NCBI GenBank assembly: GCA_013396525.1
Contig: VWYX01000013.1
Location: 95,888-159,887, forward strand
Source: Chaetorhynchus papuensis
Taxonomy: Eukaryota; Chordata; Aves; Passeriformes; Rhipiduridae
Length of the DNA stretch: 64,000 nucleotides
Direction of reading: 5' to 3'
Part shown: one piece after another, positions 24,231 to 38,693 of the stretch
Position numbering within the stretch: position 1 is the first letter of the stretch
How the letters are laid out: each line of letters starts with the position of its first letter
Program-made: the position numbers and the translations under genes
The notes under the pieces: model-generated
The model's database searches: none
Told to the model about the DNA's origin: nothing
The model's input: only the letters and a program-made list of their open reading frames with translations

Positions 24231-27200
24231 AGGAATTTTCTGGATATACCCAGTACGGTCAGGCATGCATTTTAGTTTAGGGAAGTTAAGCAGTCGTCTG
24301 ACCTAGTCTGCCAAGTCAGAGCACTTCAGCTCTCTGTGCTTCATGGAGAAACTCTTTTTTGAGGTCTGGTCAGAAGACAAGCTGCTCCTTGAGTGGCTGC
24401 AGCAAGCTGGTGAACAGAAAATGTCAGGTGTACGGTGTTTTGCCTGAAATCTCGCATCTCTTTAGCGTTTGGAAGACTGACTCGAGGCTGTGCATTCAAA
24501 GTACCTTTTCACTCAGGAGCCAGAAATCTGGTGTCCTTTTTAACAGGAGTAAACACCTACGAGAGGTGCTTATCCTCTTTACAAGGACAGTAATAGTGAT
24601 TGCAGGCGCTTCTAAGTGCTTAGGGTTGTGCAGACAGGGGAAGCACCAATGTCTCAGTCTGCCATCTTTAATTAATAACTCCAGTATCCTACAGAAACAG
24701 CAGGTTAGTGTTTTTACAGTGCAACAAGTAATTTTGAGAAAGAAATAACCAAAGAGCATCACTCTGAGGTGCAGTGAATATGAGAGGGCGTCTTGGATTC
24801 ACCACTGGATTGCTTTTGCTTTTCCTTTTTTTCATGATATAGTTAACAGATAAATTCTGTGAGCAGGAGCTAGAATCTAAGTTTCAACTCAGTAAAGTTT
24901 TAAAGCTGTTGATTGCTAAGGTTGTAGACGCAGGCATTCTGTGTCAGAGCTGGATATAAAAGATCTGGCATTTAGGCATTGTTAGTGAATGTCAACTATT
25001 GTACTTGAAGAATGATAGCTTTAGAAATAAGTTTAGTGAAGTATATAAGCCACCTTTCTATTATCACAATATTCTTACACGCTTTACAAAAGCAGAATAT
25101 ATTTTTTTATTTAATGTGTCAGAGAGACTCACGGTTATTATTTGACTAGCAGAGAACTTCGTCAGAAACCTGACAGGAGTTCTAGGGTTCAAACAACTCT
25201 ATCTTACTAGGAAAAACATTGTGGAAAGGTTTCTATATTGTTTTATTGTCAGATGATAGTGTTTAGCAATCTGCTAGTAAAAAGAAAGAAAATTAAGACT
25301 GTGTTGGGAGCCTGTATACTAACAGCCCTACAAAAGACTTCTAAGTAATCAACTCAATTGCTTTAAAAAAAGGTACTGAAAAGAAGGTGTAAATCTAACC
25401 TCCATGGTACTAATGTGTGTCCCTCATACTCAGTGAGTAATAAACTCCTTGTTTATTTCAAAAAGGTGTATGTGGGGGTGAAAATATATCTCCAGTCAGT
25501 TCTCAGTCATAGCATATATAGTGAAGTATCTTACCCGATTTAATATGATCATTTGCTCTGTTATATTTCTGTGTGCTTAAACTTCAAATATAAAGCAAGA
25601 TGATTTTTGCTTAATTACCAGACCAAGAAAGATATTCAGTTTATAAGCCATAACAAAAATGCTAAGTACTGTTTCTTTCTCTTTATAACAATAACAGGCT
25701 GAACTGTGGTTTTTAAGATGAATGAGCACAGTCTTCGTAAAATTCATCTGTCTTACTATGTGAATGTGTGTGAAGTAAAATTATGACTTGCTTTTTGTAG
25801 GGAGAAGGTATTAAAGGAGGTTTCTGAGGCATTACTATGCTATAACCAGAATTATAACTATATATAAGCACAGTGGTAAAGAATTTTAAAGAATCAAATT
25901 TGGAAGTCTAGAAAAGGGTTTCCTCTTAGTGATTCAGATTAAGCACTTTTCCTACATAAACATTACTCTTTGAGGAAGGGTTTAGTCAAGGAAAAAATAC
26001 CTTGAAATGCAGAGAGCCTTAAAATATTACCACTGAAAGTGTGCCAGCCAGTTTACTAGAAGGTAATGTAAATATTTCACAAATGATAAGTAAGAACTGA
26101 AGAGATAGTATAGTGATTATTGCCTATAATCAATATAAAGATCTGTCCTGGATATCAGTGAGACTGGTTACTATCCAGAGCTCCCCACTGTGCTTTGTCT
26201 GAAGGGTGGCTTTTTCAGGAGAATTTCAAAAGTGGTCCCGAGGTCCCTGCCTCTTTCACAGGCTAGTTGAGAGATTCAATAAACAGGGACTGTAAGTGAA
26301 AGAGTTCTGTTATGTTATGGGAGGAAAACATCGAGTCTCTAGTAAAGGAGAATCCAAGAAGCAGACCTACAATTATGGGAAATTCCGATATATTTATTGT
26401 CACTTACTTTGGAATAGCCAGAGTGTGTGTGAGTCAAAAATTAACTGTTATCTTGTTGGGTTTATCTTTGATATAAATTTGTACATAGTTTGGCAGTATT
26501 TGTAGTAAGTAACACCAAGGGCATGAGGAACTAGAACAAGCAAGTTTGTTGTTTCACTTGCATATAACAACTGTTTTACAACAGCTGTTCCATGTCTGTT
26601 GTTCAAATGCCTAAATATAATTATGTATTAATACACAATAATAATATGTGTCATTAATGATAACAATTATGTAATTGACATTTTGCACTTGAAACACATA
26701 AAGATGGGTTACTGGAAATCATGATCTCTTAAACATGGGTAATTTTTTTTCTGAAGCGTTAGTGTATGTTAGATCTGGATTATGGCATGTCATTTAAGCC
26801 TCAATCTGTTTTTTCATTATATCTGAATATCCTAATAGCAATTTTAATGGATTTCTAAATTATTGGCAGTATCTACAATTTCGGTTTGTGCATACAGTTG
26901 TACTGTTGAATGCAAGCCGCTCAAACTACCTCTGTAAACTAGTATATTGCAAAAACTTGTCCTATCTAGCATCATGTCTGTCATTTTGGGATGCTTCTCA
27001 GTACAGAGGTCTACAGCTCAGCAGAGCTCAAGGAAATTACAGGCTGGGGGCAAAAGGACTGCGGTTTTACTTGTTACTTTTTTTTGGGTTCTTTGCACAT
27101 CAGTGGTGAGCTTGAGTGAATGCTGTAGATCTTCAAAACGGGACAAATTTCTACTAAAAGTGTACCCTAACCTGCTAATACAGCTGTACTAGAGAAGCAC

Positions 27201-29048
27201 CCTCTCTTTCTGGAGCTGGTGATGTTGAAAAGTCATGAACACCAAAAAAAGAGAAGAGAAGCCTTGCTGGGTACTGCTGTTTCCACTCAAAGCTCTCAAA
27301 GGGTTTTTTTGGTGGGGGAAGTTTTCTAGAAATTCAGCAGTTCTGACTATATAGTCAATGGGCACTGAGTGATCCTTGCATAAAGCCAGTTTGAGTGATT
27401 CCTATGAAAAAATATCGCTCTATGTACCTCTATCAGAAGTCAGTTTGCTGCTGCTGCTGCCTCCTACAATTTATTATCATAAATCTGTAAAACAGAGTGG
27501 AGTGATCCAATTGTCTTTTGCCTGATACTATGCAGCTCTGCTGACCAAGTTCAGGAGGAAGATCCTATAATTTTTTTCTGACAGAAACATCCAGAGGGTG
27601 CCCACTTAATCCATTGCTGTGAGAAACTGGAGTAACTCTTTCCTAAGAGATTGTAATCAGTATGGACTATATTAATGTCCCTTAGTTCCTCCGTTTTGGG
27701 GTCTTCAGGAACATAGATGTCAGATTTTTGACAGGTCTGTGTATCAGGATTGTCAGAGGAAAGCCTGAAGAAGATAGGCTGCTAATCCAGTCCTGACTGA
27801 CCTAGCAATTAAAAAGAAAAAAAACTCTATTCTTAAAAAACTGAGGTAATTACTTAGCTGTGGTGGGATCCAAATTAATAGTAATATCTCAGCTAGTTAC
27901 TAAAAGGTCGCAGCTGTAAAACTTCTGCTGTTTAGTGGCACTGTTACAACTTGTAGAGGAAGTTGGTTTGCAGAAAGAGTTGCTTATTTTGAGTAAGAGA
28001 GAAAACCAAAAAGGTTAATTATATATGAAAAGTATTATTTAAAAACAAGTAACCCTGAAATCCCAGAGAAAAATTTCTGAAGGTACAAGTTCTATATTTT
28101 TCAAGAAGGAACTATCTTATGAAGAGAGAAAGGAAATTGACACAATTAAGTATGGACATGCATTGATTTACTTAGAAATGAAAATTAATTGAAAAATTTG
28201 TTTAAACTTTTCTGTTTGGAATGCAAAACAAGAACATGGCCTGGCAAATGTATATGTGACTTACCTCAGTAATTCTGTTGATTTTAGTTGGAATTCTGAA
28301 AGGATTATCTGCTTGGTTATATTTTCCTTTTAAAGGTAGAAATTTGAAAAAGTGAAGTGCTCTTTTTTTTGAGGATGATTGTTGCTGCTTTCATTTTTTA
28401 AGTGAACAGGAGGAATTCTATAAATACATCAGGAGCAAGCTACACTGGCAGGCAGATTTCAAGGGCTACTTAAAACTTGATTGAAACACTACATTCTCTG
28501 AAGGGTGAGAGATATAGATAGATAAAATCTATCTGAAGTCTTGAAATGAAGAATACAGTGAAACTTCCGCATAGTTCTGTAGTTAAATATAAGGAAGTTA
28601 TATAATAACTTCAAGAAAAAATGTTTGCAACAATACTGAAGAAAATACTCAGTGAATATAATAATTCTTGAGAACTGCTAACCTGATGCTTCCAGATAGC
28701 TGTCTCTGGAATTACTGCTTGATCAGTCAGCCACACAGAAGTCTAGTTAGGACTGAGTGCCTGCAGTTTGTCCCACTGTATATAGTGGTGGCTTCTCACT
28801 TCCTAGATAAAAGCAGAAAATGAATAATTACAGAATAATCAGACACTTGTACAAAAGCTGTTTGATTATGACCATACTCTTACATGAGGGTATTCCCTGA
28901 GAACTCTAAAACTTGTAGTCTTTTTAAACTGCTCAGATGTCTGGTAGCCTGCACTGGAAAAATCAGTTGAAACTGCAGCATCTGCTAACAGTGCTTATGT
29001 TTCACTAACTCAGAAATTGCCAAGGACACATCTGTACTGATCTGGTGT

Positions 29049-29143
29049 ATCAGTTTAGTCATTAGTAGCATCTAAGACCTTTTTTGTTACTATCTGTCAT
29101 ATCAGGTTAGTCATTAGTGGCATCTAAGACCTTTTTTGTTATT
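29049..29143. repeat. Direct duplication, period 52 bp
   Basis: Two copies of a block of about 42 bases starting ATCAG.TTAGTCATTAGT and ending CTAAGACCTTTTTTGTTA (29049-29089 and 29101-29142), differing at only a couple of positions. The high identity suggests a recent local tandem duplication. Confidence 0.9.
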
Positions 29144-32100
29144 CCTGCTGCTAATGTCATGTGCCAGGATTTCAGGAGAAATGAGCAAGAGTATGGGAAA
29201 AATTCTAGCCCCGCTAAAGTCCTAGCTTCTTTAAAGCTGGACTAATTTAGTAACTGTTTCTCTCCTATCTCTTATGCTCTCACAAGAAATATTCAAAATA
29301 TGAAGATAGAAAATCCCATACAGTGTAGGGTGTTTGAGTGTGGTATATGAAGTGGCAGTTCCAGTGAATAATATGTCACTATCTTCCAACGTAACTATTT
29401 TCCTTCATCTTCTCCAGTTCCTCCTCTCCTTCATTCCTCTTTCTTCACCAGGGTTGGCTTGCTCAAACAAATGACAATAAAGTTAGAGAAATCAGAGGAA
29501 ATAATAATGTCTGTTCATTAGATAGTGTCAATCCAGACATATGGGATTATTTTTCATGCATTCAGACAGAAAGATCAATCAGCAGTTGCCAGTTTTTGCT
29601 GCCATAGTGTTCCGTTTCCCCTCCAGATTCTGTTCTGCTAAAACCACAAATGCATATTGTGTTATTATTTTATTTGTAGAAAGAAATAAAGTGTCTGGAA
29701 TGCCATTATAAGTTTCCTGGGAACTTGGGAAAATACGTATTTTTTTCAGAGAAGAGTAGGTTTGCCTAGTTTTTATTTTTTTTAATAAGTTAACTGAGCA
29801 GGAAGAAGACTTACTGGTTTATCCATTAAAGAAGAGATGACACTTATGACAAATGATGGATATTTTTGTATAGTAAAAGGGTTTAGGAAGCATACTGAAG
29901 TTTTTGGATTTTTTTTTAGTATACCTTGCAGGAGTAAAACTTTTCTCCTTGAAAGAGAAAGACAGGTGACAAATTTGATCAGTCTTTTGTAGCTCTTTGT
30001 TCTGTAAAAAAGAATGAGAGATGCCTAATGTTTTCAGGTTTTGATCCAAAGAGAGATGTTTGAGTTGTGAACTGACATCACTCTTGCAAGTATTCATTCT
30101 AGAACTGCCTGATACAAAAATCAAGATTCAACTCCTATGAAAGGTCAGTCTATCTAAAGAAAGAAAACTGAAGAATGCAAAATATGTAACAGAAGGAGCA
30201 ACTGGAAAAGCTAAGTGTTTCTCAGAAAGCTACTCTAGAAAGCAAAACACTTAATCCTTAATTGATTTAGAATAAAGTCTGTCTTAAAGTCTGTATTGCT
30301 GCTTGTAGGTACAGCCAGACTTGCTGAGCAGGTGGAATACTAATCATGTACCAGTAACAGTCCCACTTTCTGTGTCCTCCTGATTTATTCACCTTTATTT
30401 ATGCACCTTGTCTTCCCATCCACCTCCATCTAAATTCAGGAAATAGGAAGGAAAGGTGGAACTTAATTATGATTATAGATTCTGATCACAACAGTATTTA
30501 TTTAAAAACACATATCAAATACCATTTTTCACCCACTCAAAATGTCAGTAAGTGATGAACAAATACATTTTTATTCTTTCTGGTTTACATTCTTGCAAAT
30601 CTTTTGTGATGAAGGCTTTTAACAAAACAGACAAGAAATGTTCCTCATACCCATCTTTCTAACAGCAAAGATGGGATTATTTTCATACTTGAACAAATGA
30701 CTTTAAACTCATAAATACAGCTATATCTATTTAGTCAATGTTTACAGGATTAGAGATGGTTAAAGTGTGGAGTCTCAAGGGGGATGGTGGTGGTAAATCA
30801 AAGTTTGACAGTAATGAAACCCCTTCATGTTGTCTAGATGCAATGTGGTTGATATAATATTTAGTCCTGCTAGGAGGATTTTTTTTTAACTCTGAAATCT
30901 GAATTACTTTTGGGCAGCTTTGTTTTTAAACTGTCTTGTCTTGAATGTATTGCCCATAATTTTGATAGATTTCTTAGTGGCTGTGGTTTTTTGCCTATTA
31001 ATTGTACACAAAGGAACTTTGCTTAGTATTCTTTCTAGTCTAAATAACTACAGGATAACATTGCCAATAAATATAATCCTGTCTCTATAGAACTTTTTAA
31101 AAATATGTGCTATATAGTCTCAGAAGTTTTGTTCTTCTGCCTTTGGGAGTAAATTGGGAAGTTCAGCCAGCAGAACATGCTTTCTCAGAGGACACAGCAG
31201 GCGTTGATAATGTACTGTAAGCTGTAATTGTGTAGTGACATCAGACTGCAGACTGGCAGCAGTCTCTTGGGTACAAGTGCCGAGGTTGCAAAGCTTTCCC
31301 AGTGAAGTGTCTGATATCTTTAGAAGGTGTGTTTGATTTCAAAGGACATTGTATTTTTCTTTAAAGATGAAAGCAATTTTGACTTTTCTAATGCATAGTT
31401 ATGACTGTACTATAACAATGAGTAGAATTAGTACTCTAAGAGATTTATTGTATAAGTTTACTTAAGTTTGTCTTGATTTCAATGTAATTGCTACACAGTT
31501 AAATTGGTTTTTTGTAAATAGAATAGGCTGCCTGTTTTCATTAATATGAATTGAGAACAAAGTCAGAAAATATTGAGTTAAAATATTCTATCATTTTTGG
31601 GATTTTTAAAAATGTGCTTTAACTATCCCATAGGCAGGCTTTATTAAAAATTGAAAGAAAGCGGAAATTTCAGTTAATGTTTCATTATTATCTTAATTGT
31701 TCTGAAAATGTAAGGGGTCTTGTAGGTGGGAAAGACAAGAAACATTGTTTTAGTTGCAAATACTGTTTGTTATAATACATATCTGCTAATAACTATGTAA
31801 TGTATTTCATAAATACTTTCATAAATAATTTTATTTGCAACTTAAGAAATTCCAATGACTGACACATGATTGGACACCTATAAACTATGTAATCAAATCT
31901 GAGTGTCTTAGAAACCGATGCACTTGTTCGCTTTTTTTACCGTAGCTGAGACAAAGCAAAAAATAAATCAGTTTCACATAAATTTTCCAAGTTTTTTTTT
32001 TTTGATCTTTAATGGTCATGTTACCTCATTACATTAGCATCCTCTGTTTACAAACTGCTTGTTTTTAGGGGGAAAAACACCCCAACCCATAGATTTACCT

Positions 32101-32540
32101 TGCCACTTTTTCCTTAATTATGTTCTTTATTAGGCACATAATTTTTCATCATGCTTGTTTTGTAATGTGACAGCAGGGCTAGTGATTCTGTACTAGTGGC
32201 ATCAAGCTTTATACAAGGTCTTCAGCAGCTGGGCTTTATTTTCAGCAAGTATTTGTTAAGGTGTTTTAGAAAACTTTTCTCTTTCAAAAGAAAATATCTA
32301 CATATTCTTTTTGCTTAAAAATATTTCTTTTCATTTCTTTATCTATTCTCGGTGAAGAGACTTCAAAATGGAGAACTGCTGGAATGCATTAGTCTCAGTT
32401 TTCTATAACCTTTCTCAACTATTTTTTGACATTTAGCATCAAGCTAGAGAATAAGCTCCTATGTATCCTACTGGTATTTTCACCTCCACAAAAAGAATAA
32501 CCTGTGTCAGACCTATGCATCCTCCTAGCTTTTTGCTGTT

Positions 32541-32645
32541 TCTCCTTGGGGTTTTTTGTTGCTGGCTGGAGTTGGGGGTTTTTTTTTGTTTCGTTGGGCT
32601 TTGGGGTTTTTTTTGTGTTTCATTTTAGTTTTTTGGGGATTTTTG
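32541..32645 (+). repeat. G/T-rich low-complexity tract
   Basis: Repeated runs of GGGG followed by TTTTTT to TTTTTTTTT on the plus strand, with almost no A or C. Includes the core TTCGTTGGGCTTTGGGG, which resembles two other tracts in the window (41970-42012, 52771-52870). Confidence 0.8.
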
Positions 32646-35600
32646 ACTAAAATGAAGGGAAACTGTGTTCTGGCTTTTCAAAGATTGGTCATAAAATAAT
32701 ATTTATAATATTTACTGTTAACGTCTGTATGGCAACCACTCAAAAAAAATGAGCAGCAAAGCATAAGAAGAAAGAAGAAGAGAATAAATGAAACATATAT
32801 TGAATAAGCATTCATTAGAAGAAATCAGAATGTGGTCTAGTAAGTTGCAGTGTAAACAGCTAGGATTTAATACATTGAAATCTGAGGATGAGAAATCTAT
32901 TCTCTGAAATTTAAAAAAAAATGTTCTATTCTTTTAGAACCAGATAGTCACTGATTGTTACTTTTTCTTTTTGCTACCCTGGAAATGAAGAATTTCCAGC
33001 TGTATTACAGCTGTATTAAACGCCTCTGTTTCTTTTTATGCGAAAATCCTAAATAGAGACTATAGGGATACCAGTCTGCTCTCTATGTAAAATATTTAGT
33101 CTCATTTTCAGCTAGAGATATTTCTAGAATGAGAGAAGAAATCAAAAGACCTCTTCACTCTAGGTTTAATGTCTTATCCCTTTTCATCCTAAAAGCTGAG
33201 TTTTCTTGACACACAGCTAAACAGGAATGTATACTATTTCCTCAACAAGAAGAAAGCAGTAGAGTCTTAATTTAAAGATGAAAACATGGGAAGAAATAGA
33301 ATGTTCAAGATGTTTAAATTGACTGAAGTTTATCAGTGGCCTACTAATTTTTCATTACTTATTCTAAAATAAATGTATGTATTTTTTTATTCTTGTTACT
33401 TTACTGCTATGCTATAAGAATAGAAGTTCCTACTTTGGAATCTGATCTTTAAGTTGATTGATGGTAGCTTCCTTAAATGATCTGCAGTACGTCCCTTAAA
33501 ATTTTAATCTTTTCAATTAAAATGCCATTCTTCCCCTTGTAATTGTGAAGAAAACATTAAAACCAGTTTGAAGTTTTCACTGGGCTTCTTTTCGGATGTG
33601 CGTGGTTACACTGCCAGAGTTAACTAGGATTTCTTTAGAGGTAAAAGCCAAGCACATAGTCCTGGAAGCTGTAACAATGTATATATCCACAGTAGTCAGG
33701 ACTATCTGCATCTCCTGTCCCAATCAAGTGTCCTTCTGTTTTATTTTGTAATTCTAGGTGATGAATTAAAAGCAAATGTTTCAGTAATATAGGAATAATG
33801 ACAACTAAAAGGAAAGGTACTCACTGGCATTTCTGAGCAACAGTATTTGTAATTAATTATTTCTAAGATCTGTTCTAATCTGTTCTATAGATTATGTCTT
33901 ATGCTTCATGTAGTCTCCTCTTATGCATTTACAAAGAAGCTCGATTTTTTTTTTCTTCAGTTCAAAAGATCCGTGTCTCTCGGTATCCACGTTGATCTAT
34001 ACCTCTCTTAATTACACCACCTAAGCAATGTTCCATAGTCTTACATTTTTAGAGATGCAGAGGTCCTTCTTCTGCTGCAGTTTTCACTTATTTCATTATG
34101 ATTAATGTCTGAAAATTTATAGAGACAATGCCAGCATTAGTAAATTCCAGGATGTTTGCACTGCGTCATAATAGACATATGAAAGTGCAATTACCACCCT
34201 ATAATTGTTGAACTTGGTGGGGTTTTTTTGTCTTCAGTTACTACGTTCAGAAGTCTATTTTTGCTCTCAGTATATTTAACATGTTTTTCAACAATAGGGG
34301 GGAAACCTGAAAGGGTGCCTGACTATTTGAAACAAAACAAAAAAAAAAAATTGTAAGTTATTACTGGATTGCAGTCATGCACTTCATTTTTTGAGGGAAG
34401 AAGGAGTGGCATCCAAAGCAGAGTCAAAAGCTTAACATTTTTAATGGTAGTAAGCTGTGGAATAGCTTCCTTGTACCACGGAAGATAGAGGAAATGCTCA
34501 TAAAAAGTAGGGAAATTATCTGTAAAGTTTATGGTGACCATGTTTTCTTAGTTTAAAAACTGGTACATTTGCTAGGTTCCATGTGGTGAGGCGTACAGAA
34601 CATAGAGGCAACTTTCAGGGTATTAAGAGCAGGTTTGTAATGTATAAAAGGGCTGTCATAGCTGGGAAAATAAGTTGTTTCTTCATGCCGGTATAGGAGG
34701 GATCAGTTAAAATTCATTGTATCATTCCTTGAAAGAGTAATTTATCAAATCCAATATGCACTCCTTGTGGTGTAACTTGACAGTAATTAGGATGATAAAG
34801 TAAAAAAATAAAGTAAAAATGTGTTTGCATTCTGCCAGTGATTATTAAATCATGTTACATTTTTTAGTTTAAGGTATTTGTTCATTTACAGATGTATAAT
34901 ACATACCATAAACTCCAAGCAATTATATCTATATAGGCAGCTTGAAAATTACTGTAGTTTTGCAAGCCCACTTGTAAGGTGGCTGGCCAGGAAAGTGGTT
35001 TAGGCCCAAAGCTGTACATCTATGTCAGCTGGAATTTGTGCCCACTTTAAGGAGAACTTTAAATGAAAAAATGGAACAGTTTTCTGTTAACCTGTGGGAA
35101 TTCAAATGAGAAGGGCAACCTGGAATGCTGTAGTAACTAGCCAATGCAAGGTGTGACTTACCTTATCAATATATGGAAATGCGGGTTACTTATGGAAATG
35201 AATTTTATTATTTGCACTGGAGAGCTTGGTGGGAACACTGAAATATAACCATAATTAAATGGAAAACAATACCAAGCAGATTAGAGAGTTTTAGATTTGA
35301 AAAAAGACTAAATTTCAGCAAAAGTCTGTCAGTATATTTGGAGTAACCTAATAGTAAAAACATGTGAAGATTGAGTAGGGGATTTTTTTAAGATTTCATG
35401 ATAAATAGATTACTGAAGATGGTGAATAGAATATTTTCAGTAAACTGCATGGGACAGAAGTCAAATTGGAAGTAGCTGAGGACCAGAATAAAAAAGACCT
35501 GTCTATAATAACTGTAAAACTTTAATAATTTCAGCTGGGAGAGATAGATGGATTGTTAATATGGAAGCTAACTAGGATTATGATTGCTTTTATTTTTTGA

Positions 35601-38600
35601 AAAAGGGGATTTAAACTTTATGTGAAAGGTGAGGAGGAGAATAAAAGTGAGAGCTAATTATGGAAGACAAAGATAAGGCTTGTCACACAAATGACTGTAG
35701 CATTGATTCTAATTTTGACTGGGATCTTTGAAATGAAGTACATCTCATGTCATGAAGAGCCGTCACCATCTGAAGCATGTTAATAGCAGGAGTACTTCAG
35801 CAAGCATCCTCATGAAGTCTTTTTCAGCTAAGTGATGTGATATGCAGGTAATTTTTGAGTAACAGACAGAACTTACAGAAAATTCAAATAAATACTTTAA
35901 GTTATTGTTAAATATTTGCTAGGAGTTAGCACTAATGGAGGAAACGTGATATTCACCAGTGAATTTTCCTGTCCGAGTAAGCTACACTGTAGTGCTTCAT
36001 CTTCAAAACGGACAACAACTCTCTGGAGCGTTGTCTCTTTATGCTTCTGGAAAATAAGTAAATAGAGTGTAACTGTGACTGAAGCTCAAGACACTTCTTT
36101 GAGAAGTCTGTGTTGGATTTTCTATTTTTTTTTTCTGATTTTTGCATCCTGGATTTGGAAGCATGAGGTAAATTCCAGACACCCGGAATGATAATTGTGA
36201 ATGAATCTCAAATTATCATGTGTTCAAAAGGTTGATTTTGAGTAGAAAATGGTTTCTTAAGACTTGAAGTGAGCCCTCTTCTGCTGGAGTCCAGAAACCA
36301 GTTTTATTACTAGTTGCTTCTATTATGTGTTTATAAATTTAAGATATTTTCTTAACAGAGTTGATGTGTAGGAATTATAGGAATAAAATGTATGTAATAT
36401 ATTTGCATTAGTACTTGTCATCTTATTTTAAATAATATATGATATTACACAAAGTAAGAAAAAAGGGACACTATAAAAAATATTAAGCAGCCTGAAGTAC
36501 TCAAATCCAGCTGAAAGATTTTTGATTAAATGCTTGGGGGAATATTCATTTTCTCTGCATGCTACTGTAAAACTCCATTTTTCACTGGCAGTTACATAGA
36601 AACAAAGAGGCCCTTGTAGCACTTATCTGTACTCCTCTCCTGGATCTTTTGGCTTTGGCAAGTAAAAAGCTACATCTGAGCCAGGGACCCTGTAACACTG
36701 GGGTCAGCCAATGGAACCTGAAGAATTGGAGATAATGAATCAATAAATAACAAAGTAACAAAACTGTTATCAGGCCAGTATTTTCACTGCTGTGTGCTTT
36801 CTCCTTGGCAAATAGCCACTGTCATCCTGGGTCCATGCCTGTTACTTTTATTATTCCCTATCATGTATCTCTAGAGGAATTAATGTGACATCCCAATACT
36901 GGGTAAATAATGAGACCTGTATTAATCAGTTATGATCTTTTGTAATAAAACTTCTGTGTGTATCACTTAACATTTTATGATTTTTATTCCTTAGAATATA
37001 AGGATCCTTTCTCACTGTGGCATTTTACAGATATGGCATAATCTAACCCATTCAGCACGGAGTCAAATAAGTAATGGTTTTTACAATATTAGAGCTATGT
37101 TACCAATTTCAGTAGCACATCCTGCACTGGCATGCTTGCACACAACTTCCAAAAAAAAGGAATAAACTTGTTCTGGTTCAGTCTGTATTACATAGATCTC
37201 ATCCCCTGATTTTCATATCTAAAATACCTGTTTTCAGGGAGTATCTTACACGGCTGCAAGGGCTTAGAAATTGATATATGACAACAACCAATTTTTACTT
37301 GTTTTCTGACTTCGTAAGTGAATGTCAGTCTTTTTGCCAGTCTGGGGCAGATACTTCTGCAGTTCCTTAAGAGGAAAACAAGAAGGATTTAAGTAAAGAT
37401 TGTGATGGAGGAAAAGCAAGTAAGGTTTGGTTTTACCACATTCTGAAGTACTCAAGGGAAGTCTGGCTGTGCTACATTTCTGTCCAGCAGATGAATTATT
37501 CACTGTTATATGATGCTTACATTTGTGACTCATATTTGGTCTTTCTCTCTCCTTTTCCACTATGCCTAAGAACTGGTGAAAATGGAAAGATGTTATTTTT
37601 GAGCATATAAATATACTTTAAAAAAAGCCTTTCAGTGTAATATATTCTGATATGGTAGGATGTAGAGTGATTTTTAAACCAGAACCTCTGTATAGTTTAA
37701 AACTATATATTCTTCAAGAATGATATTTCTTGAAGGCGTAGGAACTTGAATTTTTTCTTATGTAAGTTATGAGGATTGAGTCAGGTGATATTTTATAGCA
37801 TACAATAACAGTGTCATCCCATATAATTTAAGTTGGGTGGTTTTTTTGGAAGGGGGAGGAAGGAGGGAGGAAATTTTTAAAAAACTAATGATTGTTTTGT
37901 CACATGTTGACATGCCAGAGGACTCCAAAGCTTACTGATTCTGTAGATTGATTGTCTTTTTAAACATTCATAGTCTTTGCTATGCTTTAGTCCTGAGGAG
38001 AAGACACCAGTTGCAGATACTGTTACGTCAGTCACAGAAGAATATAGTGATAATTATTGACTGTTTAGTAGTGACCCAAATTTGTTCAGGAAATTTGCTT
38101 CTTTCACAGATAAAATTTGAAATGCATTTTAGGCATGACACTTATTGTTCCTAGTACACAACTTTGGTATGCTTATGTAGCAAAATGTGCGTTCACCACT
38201 GTATAAGGTCATCATGGACTGATGCATCCAATAAAGGAAATGAATTTTGGGAGATTCTGGAAGCCATTGGGTTCCCTTACAGCTCAAAAATGTTTAAAAT
38301 TAATATTGCATATTAGTGTTAAGGCAATAAAATAGTTTAGTGAAGCATCTTCTATACTGTATTTAAGAATCTGCAGCATCTTGCATCTGGCCTTGTTGTA
38401 CCTCATGAGATTGCCATGGGACCACTTCTCAAGCTTATACAGATCCATTTGGATGTTATTCCATTCTTCAAGCCTGTCAGCTGCACCACTGACTTGGTGT
38501 TGTCTGCAAACATGCTGACGGTACACTTAATCCCATAGAAAGGATGATTGTTTTAATCCCACCTTGATGAAGACATTAGACAGGACTGGTCCCAGTATGG

Positions 38601-38683
38601 ACCCTTGAGGGACACAACCCATTACTGGACATGGAGCTATTCACTGCTACCTTCTGGATGTAACCATCCAGCCAGTTTCTTAC

Positions 38684-38693
38684 CCATCAAATA
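38684..38693. repeat. Left copy of 10-bp direct repeat flanking nested CR1
   Basis: CCATCAAATA at 38684-38693 is repeated exactly at 39030-39039, immediately flanking the inner CR1. This looks like a target-site duplication. CR1 insertions often lack clear duplications, and the host CR1 consensus naturally contains CCCATCAAAT once in this region, so the left copy could partly be coincidence. Confidence 0.6.

Larger units (their letters stand above)
24231..38370. other. AT-rich non-coding stretch, presumed intron
   Basis: No supported gene and no recognisable transposon in 14 kb. It contains a slightly CpG-richer patch at 24360-24750 (see findings), a small hairpin at 28516-28534 (AGATAGAT/ATCTATCT), a 52-bp-period direct duplication at 29049-29143, and a G/T-rich low-complexity tract at 32541-32645. 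The minus-strand frames at 29819-30124, 34323-34541 and 37264-37560 are of chance length with no domain I recognise. Confidence 0.6.

Noticed and set aside
29819..30124. 101-codon minus-strand frame rich in S, K and Q
   Set aside because: That composition is what AT-rich random frames give. The length is within chance expectation and no splice context stands out.
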